Source: Planctomycetales bacterium (GTDB lineage Bacteria > Planctomycetota > Planctomycetia > Pirellulales > UBA7805). Taken from it: 5,221 bases of DNA. Both the position numbers and the translations under genes were made by a program. Below the pieces are notes generated by a model. It did not search any database. It was not told where the DNA came from and saw only the letters and a program-made list of their open reading frames with translations. This document shows positions 1 through 5,065 of this stretch, one piece after another (position 1 is the stretch's first letter; each line of letters starts with the position of its first letter). Location: assembly GCA_011772275.1 (NCBI GenBank), contig WVZU01000003.1, positions 10,975-16,195 on the forward strand, written 5' to 3'.

Positions 1-553
1 TTGTCTTGCCATTGCCCGGCGCGCCGTAAATGAACATGCCCGCGCCGGAATTGACGGCGGGACCCAGGCTGGCGTAGAGGGACTCCTCTACCGAAATCCC
101 GGCCATCGCTGCTCGAAGTTGTTCGCAGCTGGGGGATTCGGCGGCTATGGACTGCGCCTCCACGGAAATCACATAGTCCATCAACGGCACCGGCGCCGGC
201 CCCACGTAGGCACAGGAACGGGCGAACGACTCGGCGACCGTGTGTCCCTGGTCCGTCAGCGTGTAGTAGTAGTCGTTGAAGGGTGCCGAACCGGCGTAGA
301 CGACAATCTGCCGTTGACGCAGGTTGTTCAGCAATGGTTCCAGAATGCCGTAGGGCAGGCAGATGTTTTCCGCGAGCCCCCGCCCGCTGGAGGTGCCGAT
401 GGCCAGCAAATGTTTGCAGATCAACGCCTCGACGGTTGTGGAAGTGAGCCCGGTTTCTTCCAGCGTGGCCGGTTCCACCGGGATGAATGCGTCGTCCGAA
501 AGCAGGTTGGACAGCAAGCTGTCGTGCAAGTCAATGGTTTTTGTAGCGGACAT
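1..553 (-). CDS. AAA+-type ATPase with N-terminal winged-helix-like module (partial, 3' end outside window)
   Basis: Reading from the ATG at 553 down to base 1 gives 184 open codons with no stop, so the gene runs off the window edge. The last eight residues, GAPGNGKT (177-184), are a Walker A (P-loop) motif, so the ATPase core begins exactly where the window ends. Residues about 38-108 look like a winged helix: a helical stretch (TVEALICKHLLAIG), then a helix-turn-helix-like part (GRGLAENICLPYGILEPLLN) and a beta wing with YYYTLTDQG. It is followed by a short YVGPAPVPLMDYV linker. From memory, this wing-plus-VGPAPVPL-plus-P-loop arrangement occurs in a planctomycete and deltaproteobacterial ATPase family of unknown substrate. 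The start is supported by a GAGGGAGA ribosome binding site 9 nt upstream. Walker B, sensor and arginine-finger residues cannot be seen, so activity is inferred only. The neighbour at 872 is divergent. Confidence 0.88.
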   Translation of the reverse strand, partial: MSATKTIDLHDSLLSNLLSDDAFIPVEPATLEETGLTSTTVEALICKHLLAIGTSSGRGLAENICLPYGILEPLLNNLRQRQIVVYAGSAPFNDYYYTLTDQGHTVAESFARSCAYVGPAPVPLMDYVISVEAQSIAAESPSCEQLRAAMAGISVEESLYASLGPAVNSGAGMFIYGAPGNGKT

Positions 554-562
554 GCCTGACAA

Positions 563-570
563 TCTCCCTC
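563..570 (-). promoter_or_regulatory. Ribosome binding site of the ATPase gene
   Basis: On the minus strand GAGGGAGA lies 9 nt before the ATG at 553. It is the only good purine-rich Shine-Dalgarno match among the four gene starts here, and it fixes the start codon of the ATPase. Confidence 0.6.
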
Positions 571-616
571 TGGCCATCTGGCGGAAGAGTGGTTCACCAA
601 AACTCTAGGTTTTCAA

Positions 617-636
617 AAAGGCCGGCGCCGGCCTTT
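617..636. terminator. Perfect 20-bp palindrome, possible bidirectional terminator or leader hairpin
   Basis: The sequence AAAGGCCGGCGCCGGCCTTT is a perfect palindrome with a GC core and A/T flanks. On the minus strand it continues into TTTTTGAAAA and on the plus strand into TTTCTTT, so either transcript would show a GC hairpin followed by a U-rich tract. It lies 64 bases before the ATPase start, between two divergent genes, which is an odd place for a terminator. It could insulate the ATPase from transcripts arriving on the minus strand, act as a leader attenuator, or be a protein-binding palindrome. Confidence 0.4.
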
Positions 637-706
637 CTTTGCCTCCCACCCGCGGAGGGCCGGCTGGCCGCCGTTTGTCGAGCGACTGCCGTAACCCCTC
701 CAACTG

Positions 707-721
707 TTATCAGGTGGATAA
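707..721. promoter_or_regulatory. Small inverted repeat, possible operator
   Basis: TTATC and GATAA are 5-bp inverted arms separated by 5 bases (AGGTG), a spacing that would place the half-sites one helical turn apart. Short arms of this size can arise by chance, and no repressor is visible in the window. Confidence 0.2.
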
Positions 722-754
722 TCGAACGGGGTGGCTGCAATCTTCGGATGATAC

Positions 755-771
755 GAGGGGTATTTCCCCTC
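755..771 (+). promoter_or_regulatory. Hairpin-forming inverted repeat upstream of the FHA-EAL gene
   Basis: GAGGGG and CCCCTC form a perfect 6-bp stem around a TATTT loop, about 100 bases before the FHA-EAL start. No T-run follows, so it is not a usual terminator. It could be a leader hairpin or an operator. Confidence 0.25.
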
Positions 772-871
772 TAAATCTCCTTGCTAGCCGACTGTGGGAG
801 CCAAATTCCTGAGCTACACTTGGCAAGGTAGTGCTAGTTCTGCGCCATCGGTATATCGGGTACCCAAGATC

Positions 872-2038
872 ATGGAAACGACCGCCGCACCAAATTCCGC
901 CACGATAGATGCCGTGTGGTTTCTGCTGGGGCAGGAGCATGACGAGCATTCGGGCTATGTGCCCATCCACTCGACCCCTTTCACCATCGGAAGACGCTCG
1001 GGGCTCTCCTACACGCTCAATAACCCCACCGTATCAGGACTGCATGCGGAGATCGTGCAGGTGGACCAGTCGCTGGCCGTACGGGACCTGCAGAGCACCA
1101 ACGGGACGTACGTGAATGGGAAACGGGTGACCGCCCAGGTGGTGCTGAGCGAAGATGACCTGTTGCAGTTTGCCGATGTCGCCTTCCGCGTCCGCCGGCA
1201 GGCCGCACATCTGGAAATCGGGACGGTCCACACCAACGGTTACGATCGCGCGCTGGCGCTGGTGCAGTTCGATAAGCTGATGCGGGATCGAGCTGTCATT
1301 CCGCATTTTCAGCCGCTCGTCAGGTTATCCGACATGCAGCTGGAGGGGTACGAAACCCTGGGTCGCAGCTGCATCGTGGGGCTCGAAACGCCCTATGCCA
1401 TGTTTACCGCCGCCGCGCAGCTGAATTTAGAGGTTGAATTGAGTCGTATGTTGCGCTGGGAAGGCTTGCAGGCAGCCAGCCGTTATCCTCAGCGGCCGCG
1501 GATCTTTGTCAACACGCATCCCTGCGAGATGGACGATCCCGGCCTGCTTGGCTCGATGCGCTCCCTCCGCGAGTTTAGCGACGAAATGCCGATCGTGCTG
1601 GAAATTCACGAAAAGGCCGTGACCGATCCGCAAAGCATGCGCGAGTTGCGTGAAGCGCTCAGGGACCTGGACATCGGCCTGGCTTACGACGATTTTGGCG
1701 CCGGGCAAACGCGGTTGGTGGAACTGGTGGAGGTGCGGCCCGATTATCTGAAATTTGACATGCAGCTGGTCCAGAAAATCGATCAGGCCTCTGCGGAACG
1801 CCAAAAATTATTGGAGGCCCTCGTGCGGATGACCTGTGATTTGGGCATCGCCACCCTGGCCGAGGGCGTCGAGACGGAAGGCGAGCACCAGGTCTGCCAG
1901 CAGCTGGGATTCGACATTGGGCAAGGCTTCTATTACGGCAAACCGGCCCCAGTCAATGTCAGCCATGCCGCCGCGGTGGAAGCCGCGGATGTCAAGGACG
2001 GCGGGGCGGGCCCGCCCCCCAAGGTCGTCTTGCCCTAA
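872..2038 (+). CDS. FHA-EAL fusion protein, probable cyclic-di-GMP phosphodiesterase
   Basis: The 388-residue cytoplasmic protein joins an FHA domain (about residues 17-107) to an EAL domain (about 132-362), with no GGDEF domain, signal peptide or membrane segment. FHA landmarks are GRR (40-42), SGLHA (55-59) and NGTYVNG (77-83); the usual Arg of SRxHA is Gly, but Ser and His remain. In the EAL part the signature reads ETLGR (161-165), with Thr for Ala. The expected metal and catalytic residues are all present: E161, N214 (FVN), E244 (LEI), D273-D274 (DDFGAG), K294 (LKFD), E331 (AEGVE) and Q351 (GQGF). It is therefore likely to hydrolyse c-di-GMP to pGpG, with FHA binding a phosphothreonine partner; the link between the two is inference. 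I chose ATG 872 because FHA homology starts soon after it. A GTG at 794 would add 26 residues of unremarkable sequence. Neither start has a clear Shine-Dalgarno sequence. The C-terminal tail (GGAGPPPK) looks disordered. No promoter was identified. Confidence 0.9.
   Translation: METTAAPNSATIDAVWFLLGQEHDEHSGYVPIHSTPFTIGRRSGLSYTLNNPTVSGLHAEIVQVDQSLAVRDLQSTNGTYVNGKRVTAQVVLSEDDLLQFADVAFRVRRQAAHLEIGTVHTNGYDRALALVQFDKLMRDRAVIPHFQPLVRLSDMQLEGYETLGRSCIVGLETPYAMFTAAAQLNLEVELSRMLRWEGLQAASRYPQRPRIFVNTHPCEMDDPGLLGSMRSLREFSDEMPIVLEIHEKAVTDPQSMRELREALRDLDIGLAYDDFGAGQTRLVELVEVRPDYLKFDMQLVQKIDQASAERQKLLEALVRMTCDLGIATLAEGVETEGEHQVCQQLGFDIGQGFYYGKPAPVNVSHAAAVEAADVKDGGAGPPPKVVLP
2003..2018. repeat. Perfect 16-bp G/C palindrome inside the end of the FHA-EAL gene
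   Basis: GGGGCGGGCCCGCCCC is a perfect palindrome in the codons of the low-complexity C-terminal tail, 18 bases before the stop codon. It may be a by-product of Gly/Pro codons at high GC, or may add to the 3' structure of the transcript together with the hairpin at 2047-2074. Confidence 0.4.
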
Positions 2039-2046
2039 ATTCTCAC

Positions 2047-2074
2047 AGACTTCGTCGCCAGCGACCGGAAGTCT
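2047..2074 (+). terminator. Strong hairpin just after the FHA-EAL stop, probable transcript terminator
   Basis: AGACTTC (2047-2053) pairs with GAAGTCT (2068-2074) and GTCGC (2054-2058) with GCGAC (2061-2065). This gives a 12-bp stem with only a 2-base bulge (CG, 2066-2067) and a tiny CA loop. It begins eight bases after the TAA stop. The tail is TTGCC rather than a good T-run (the stem itself ends in TCT), so it is not a textbook Rho-independent terminator. It may end transcription weakly or protect the 3' end of the mRNA. Confidence 0.5.
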
Positions 2075-2132
2075 TTGCCTGGCAGGGAAGAGAACGCGAT
2101 CTGACTGCAAGCGTGCGGATGAGAAGTGAAAG

Positions 2133-2143
2133 GCCCAAAGGGC
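2133..2143. other. Short hairpin in the convergent gap
   Basis: GCCC-AAA-GGGC is a 4-bp stem with a three-base loop, 12 bases before the larger hairpin at 2155-2176. On its own it is minor; it is noted because the gap between the convergent genes is unusually rich in stem-loops. Confidence 0.3.
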
Positions 2144-2154
2144 GCAGTTTGACG

Positions 2155-2176
2155 CGGCCCGGCAAAAGCCTGGCCG
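2155..2176. terminator. GC-rich stem-loop between convergent genes, possible bidirectional terminator
   Basis: CGGCCCGGC and GCCTGGCCG form a 9-bp stem with one mismatch around an AAAA loop (TTTT on the other strand). Its place between the 3' ends of two convergent genes fits a role in stopping both transcripts. Neither side has an adjacent T-run, so intrinsic termination is uncertain; it could be a pause site for factor-dependent termination. Confidence 0.4.
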
Positions 2177-2192
2177 TCGCACAGCCGAGGGC

Positions 2193-2227
2193 AGCTAAGA
2201 AATCCGGGCTCGTGATTTTTTAAAGCT
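2193..2227 (+). terminator. Weak A/T-rich hairpin with T-run, possible terminator
   Basis: AGCTAAGAAATC (2193-2204) can pair imperfectly with GATTTTTTAAAGCT (2214-2227), and a run of six T lies at 2216-2221. The stem is A/T-rich and has unpaired bases, so I rate it below the two upstream hairpins. It is the only T-run in the gap on the plus strand. Confidence 0.25.
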
Positions 2228-2336
2228 TGATTTCAAGGTAAACCCGCCCGCGCTCGACTTGGGCTGCGCTGAAAAATACCCCGGCCTGGCACCGTCGGCT
2301 CAGGTCATCACCCGAATATTTCTCTGTGACACAGCA

Positions 2337-4223
2337 CTAGGGTGTTTCTGCATCCGCGACCGGTTCGACCAGCGCGATGACCGTGTCCCCCGCTTTCGGT
2401 GTCACGGGCTGGTCGACCGTATTGATCTGCAGCCCGCCGCTGGCGGTAAGCACAAACAGCAGGAAGGCCGTGGGGCCGTAGCGATCTTGAAAGGCCCCGT
2501 AGTCGAATTCCGTCGTGAGGCTGGTTTTCTTGACGACCGCGCCGGCAGCCAGCCGCGCGTGCAGATTGCCGTAGGTGGCCTGTTCGTGAAACAGCTGCCG
2601 CCCGCGCAAGACCCCCCCGGCGGTCTCCTGGCGGGTCACACCAACGACCGTCTGCGTCAGTTGATACACTTCGGCGCGACCGAAGACCTCACTGAAGTGC
2701 AAGGCGGCCAGGGCGTTGACCTCGTCGTTGCTGGTCAGGGCCAGCAAACGTCCAATACCACCCAGCTCGACCTCCTCCAAAGCGTGCTCGGAGAGGATGC
2801 TGGCATAAAACGTCGGCAAGCCAGCCATCCGCGCTGTCTGGATGTTGTCACGATTCGTGTCGACCAGCAACACGGCAAAACCGGCGTCGTGCAAGGCCTG
2901 AGCGATGGCGCGGGCCAGCCGATCGGCGCCAGCGATCAGGGCCCCCTGCGGTTGCGCTGTGGCCAATCCCAACCAGCGTGCCAGGGGCGCGGCGGTCAGT
3001 CCGTAGACGGCGACCGTCACCACGATTACCAGAAATGTCACCGGTACCAGCTTGTCCACGTCGCCCGCCTGGACCAGCTGCAGCCGCGGGGAAGCGCCTG
3101 CCGGCAGACCTCGCAGCGCCAGGGCGAAGACGGAGGCCAGGGCTGCGGCCACGATCCCGCGGGGGGCCATCCAACCAAGAAAAATCCGCTCCTGCCAGGT
3201 TAACCCCGCACCCATGGTCGACAACAGGACTGCCGCAGGACGAATTACCAGCATCAGTACCGCGACAAAAGCCACGCTGCCCCACCCCAGGCCGGTCATG
3301 GCGTCCGGCTGAATCCGCGCGGCCAATACAATGAACAGCAGTGAGATCAGCAACACGCGCAGATTTTCCTTGAACTCGATAATGTGTTTGATCGGAAAAT
3401 TTTTCTGGTTGACAATCAGGACCCCCATCAGCGTCACGGCGAATAGCCCCGATTCGGCCTGCAGGGAATTTGCTGCGGCAAAACATCCCACCACCACGGT
3501 TAGCAATACCGGGCTCTGGAGATGGTCCGGTATCCAGTAACGCCGCAAACAGAAAATGGTCGGCAGCGCGCCGGCCAGTCCGAGCAGCCCGCCCCAAAAA
3601 ACGGTTTTGATCAAGCCCACCACGATGGCCTCCACGGCACTGCCGGCGCCGCGCAGGCTGAGCGCCTCCACGCAGGCAAACGCCAGCACGGCCAACATGG
3701 CCCCCACCGGGTCGATCACAATGCCTTCCCATTTGGCGATCGTACCCACCCGACCCACAGGACGAATGTGCCTCAGCAAGGGGCCCACCACCGTCGGTCC
3801 CGTAACGACCAGCATCGTGCCCAGAATAATCGAAACCGCCAGGCCGGTTTGCAGGAACAGCAGGGCCGCAAGCGTGGTCAGCACCGCGGTCAGCAGGGCA
3901 CCCATCGTGCACAAGTTGCGAATCACCGCTCCCGATTCACGTAGTTCGCCAAACTGCAACGTCAGCCCTCCCTCGAAAAGGATCAGGGCAACCGATAAGG
4001 AGACCAGCGCAAACAAGAGGTTGGCGTCCAGCAGCTGGTCTGGATTCAAATAACCCGTGACCGGCCCCGCCAGAAACCCCACGATCAGCAGCAAGAGAAT
4101 CGATGGCACGCGCAGACGCCAGGCTACCCACTGCGCGCCGATCGCCAGCACCACCACCGCGGCCAGGGTCAACGTGGTCGAAATATTCGTGGCGGCCAGG
4201 AACGGCCAGCGAACCATGGTCAT
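2337..4223 (-). CDS. CPA1-family Na+(K+)/H+ antiporter with C-terminal RCK (TrkA-type) domain
   Basis: This 628-residue inner-membrane protein has about 13 hydrophobic segments between residues 15 and 416, then a soluble tail. CPA1 features include LFEGGLTLQFGELR (82-95), the helix-break TGPTVVGPLLR (141-151), WEGIVIDPVGA (165-175) and APRGIVAAA (353-361). Against archaeal NhaP1, E166 and D171 match the key acids, but the Asn of the ND pair is I170. R355 matches the conserved TM11 arginine. Residues about 426-525 form an RCK_N fold whose nucleotide loop reads GADRLAR, lacking the GxGxxG glycines, though the ribose-binding-type acid is kept (VDTNRDN, 454-460). Residues about 540-625 resemble RCK_C (ending GDTVIALV). 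The protein should exchange cytoplasmic Na+ or K+ for H+, gated by a ligand on the tail; ion choice cannot be told. A second ATG lies two codons inside; neither has a clear ribosome site. The gene is convergent with FHA-EAL and divergent from the 180-residue protein. No clear terminator follows its stop. Confidence 0.92.
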   Translation of the reverse strand: MTMVRWPFLAATNISTTLTLAAVVVLAIGAQWVAWRLRVPSILLLLIVGFLAGPVTGYLNPDQLLDANLLFALVSLSVALILFEGGLTLQFGELRESGAVIRNLCTMGALLTAVLTTLAALLFLQTGLAVSIILGTMLVVTGPTVVGPLLRHIRPVGRVGTIAKWEGIVIDPVGAMLAVLAFACVEALSLRGAGSAVEAIVVGLIKTVFWGGLLGLAGALPTIFCLRRYWIPDHLQSPVLLTVVVGCFAAANSLQAESGLFAVTLMGVLIVNQKNFPIKHIIEFKENLRVLLISLLFIVLAARIQPDAMTGLGWGSVAFVAVLMLVIRPAAVLLSTMGAGLTWQERIFLGWMAPRGIVAAALASVFALALRGLPAGASPRLQLVQAGDVDKLVPVTFLVIVVTVAVYGLTAAPLARWLGLATAQPQGALIAGADRLARAIAQALHDAGFAVLLVDTNRDNIQTARMAGLPTFYASILSEHALEEVELGGIGRLLALTSNDEVNALAALHFSEVFGRAEVYQLTQTVVGVTRQETAGGVLRGRQLFHEQATYGNLHARLAAGAVVKKTSLTTEFDYGAFQDRYGPTAFLLFVLTASGGLQINTVDQPVTPKAGDTVIALVEPVADAETP

Positions 4224-4291
4224 GGGACGCGCGGCGGGGGTTGAAGGTCGAGGGTCCAGCGGCAGGGCTAAGTGGGCAACGGCAGCTTGGC

Positions 4292-4309
4292 GGTAGACGA
4301 CCCTCTACC
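4292..4309. promoter_or_regulatory. Perfect inverted repeat upstream of the antiporter, possible operator or leader hairpin
   Basis: GGTAGA and TCTACC are perfect 6-bp arms around CGACCC, 69-86 bases upstream of the antiporter start. The dyad length suits a dimeric regulator, and as RNA it would form a 6-bp stem in a long 5' leader. No regulator is encoded nearby, so its role is open. Confidence 0.35.
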
Positions 4310-4396
4310 AGAAAGCGGCCAGCCGCACCATGTGTTACCGTTTCACCCTGTCCAGCACCAGATGGGATGGGTGACGGCGGCCGCAGACGAGCGGCG

Positions 4397-4426
4397 CCCC
4401 CGCCCCCCGCCCGCCCCGCTCCCCCC
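4397..4426 (-). repeat. G-quadruplex-capable tract 1 (G-runs on minus strand)
   Basis: The plus strand holds C-runs of 5, 6, 3, 4 and 6, separated by single G bases or GCT. The minus strand therefore has five G-runs of at least three with loops of one to three bases, which meets the usual quadruplex pattern. It lies about 175 bases upstream of the antiporter start, on that gene's sense strand, and just before the promoter-like elements of the plus-strand gene. Confidence 0.6.
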
Positions 4427-4432
4427 GGCCGG

Positions 4433-4454
4433 CTGACCGGGAGGTCAGGTTTTT
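4433..4454 (+). terminator. Hairpin with GNRA loop followed by T-run: attenuator, terminator or operator
   Basis: CTGACC (4433-4438) and GGTCAG (4443-4448) are perfect arms around GGGA, which fits the GNRA tetraloop rule; a run of five T follows at 4450-4454 after one G. On the plus strand this has the form of a short intrinsic terminator. No plus-strand gene lies upstream for more than 2 kb, so it would act as a leader attenuator, stop stray transcription, or serve as a DNA operator over the -35 region of the candidate promoter at 4433-4462. Confidence 0.4.
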
Positions 4455-4462
4455 GGTATAAA
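4433..4462 (+). promoter_or_regulatory. Candidate promoter of the 180-residue protein gene
   Basis: TATAAA at 4457-4462 matches five of six positions of the bacterial -10 consensus. CTGACC at 4433-4438 matches four of six of TTGACA, with an 18-base spacer. The predicted start of transcription falls in the C-rich hexamer repeat about 55 bases before the ATG. This reading excludes the terminator reading of the same bases unless a second promoter lies further upstream. Confidence 0.4.
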
Positions 4463-4466
4463 TTTA

Positions 4467-4491
4467 CCTCCCCCTCCCCCTCCCCCTCCCC
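4467..4491 (-). repeat. CCTCCC hexamer tandem repeat; G-quadruplex-capable tract 2
   Basis: Four perfect CCTCCC units run from 4467 to 4490, with T every six bases (4469, 4475, 4481, 4487). The minus strand has G-runs of 4, 5, 5 and 5 split by single A bases, the tightest loop pattern for a quadruplex. The repeat ends 32 bases before the ATG at 4523. Simple repeats like this can change length by slippage. Confidence 0.7.
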
Positions 4492-4522
4492 TGGATCCCG
4501 CGTCCAGAACGGTCCGCACGCC

Positions 4523-5065
4523 ATGTCGTTCGATCCCCAAGCCTATCCCTCGGGCCTGGCGCAGCTGCTGACGGACGAGGACCAGTCCGCCTTGGGGGCC
4601 GGCAAGTCGCATCGCGAAGTGGAAGACGCCCTGGCGGGTCTCGACTTGGTGCGGGCCTTTTCGCCGCACAAGATTGTGGACATCACCATGGCCCGCGCTT
4701 GTCACAGCGGGCTCTGGCTGTTGCACAATTACCTGGAGGAATCGCATGCGATCAGCCAGAAAATTGGCAACGCCTCGGGCAGCTTCTGGCACGGCATCAT
4801 GCATCGCCGCGAAGGGGATTATGCGAATGCCAAGTACTGGTTTCGTCGCGTCGGCGACCATGATGTCTATCCCGCCTTGGCGGCCGCGGCACACCAGATC
4901 GATGCCGATCTTTTTGCGGACTTGCCCTGGAACCCGTCGGCCTTTGTGGATTTGTGCGCGGCGGCCGCTGGAGGCGATTCGGCAATGGTCACCGCCCTCA
5001 GACGCGTTGCCCGCTGCGAATGGGAACTGCTGTTCGAAGACTCCTACCGGCAAGCCATCACGTAG
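4523..5065 (+). CDS. Conserved hypothetical protein with a TPR/Sel1-like helical hairpin
   Basis: I do not recognise a function for this 180-residue, probably cytoplasmic protein. It has no signal peptide and no membrane segment, and looks almost wholly helical. The standout stretch is residues 87-117: SFWHGIMHRREGDY, then ANAKYWFRRVGDH and VYPAL. It resembles one TPR or Sel1 repeat pair (small residue, GDY turn, A..W motif), but no second clear repeat is visible. From memory, proteins with this motif recur in planctomycetes and some other bacteria as unknowns; this was not checked. The dense W, H and R residues (W89, H90, H94, R95, R96, W106, R108, R109) could mark a binding surface. ATG 4523 is preferred because the open frame upstream (back to 4103) translates to low-complexity Pro/Arg/Ser sequence across the C-rich repeats. 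There is no good Shine-Dalgarno sequence. It is divergent from the antiporter, with a 299-base gap that may hold shared control. Confidence 0.8.
   Translation: MSFDPQAYPSGLAQLLTDEDQSALGAGKSHREVEDALAGLDLVRAFSPHKIVDITMARACHSGLWLLHNYLEESHAISQKIGNASGSFWHGIMHRREGDYANAKYWFRRVGDHDVYPALAAAAHQIDADLFADLPWNPSAFVDLCAAAAGGDSAMVTALRRVARCEWELLFEDSYRQAIT

Larger units (their letters stand above)
554..871. other. Divergent intergenic region between ATPase and FHA-EAL genes
   Basis: This 318-base stretch contains no gene I can support; the open frames in it (for example 589-774 plus and 710-970 minus) have no recognisable protein features. It must hold the promoters of both divergent genes. Structures seen are the GC palindrome at 617-636, a GGCC-GGCT-GGCC hairpin at 658-669, and inverted repeats at 707-721 and 755-771. 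TATATC at 852-857 and GATAAT at 717-722 resemble -10 boxes, but neither has a matching -35 at normal spacing, so I do not assign a promoter. Confidence 0.6.

Noticed and set aside
119..559. 146-codon plus-strand open frame opposite the ATPase
   Set aside because: It is antisense to a gene with a clear Walker A motif and ribosome binding site, and its His/Arg/Gly-rich translation lacks features.
820..835. Sigma-54-like promoter (TGGCA...TGCT) upstream of the FHA-EAL gene
   Set aside because: The GG and GC elements are 9 bases apart instead of the required 10, and such promoters rarely tolerate this change.
794..871. GTG start at 794 that would extend the FHA-EAL protein by 26 residues
   Set aside because: There is no Shine-Dalgarno sequence before it, the added residues have no recognisable feature, and the FHA fold begins shortly after the ATG at 872. 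It cannot be ruled out fully.
2324..2334. CTGTGACACAG palindrome as the antiporter terminator
   Set aside because: The loop would be only three bases after opening a pair, the stem is short and no T-run follows on the minus strand.
2259..3203. 314-codon open frame on the plus strand
   Set aside because: It lies antisense to the antiporter tail, and its Gln/Gly/Arg-rich translation has no family resemblance. It is a high-GC shadow frame.
2848..3912. 354-codon minus-strand open frame overlapping the antiporter
   Set aside because: It is the antiporter sequence in another frame, with a Gly/Arg/Asp-rich translation, no hydrophobic segments and no recognisable domain.
4103..4522. N-terminal extension of the 180-residue protein through the open frame upstream (including ATGs at 4103 and 4367)
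   Set aside because: The translation is Pro/Arg/Ser-rich low complexity over G/C-rich repeats, and it overlaps the antiporter start on the other strand. The ATG at 4523 begins ordinary globular sequence.
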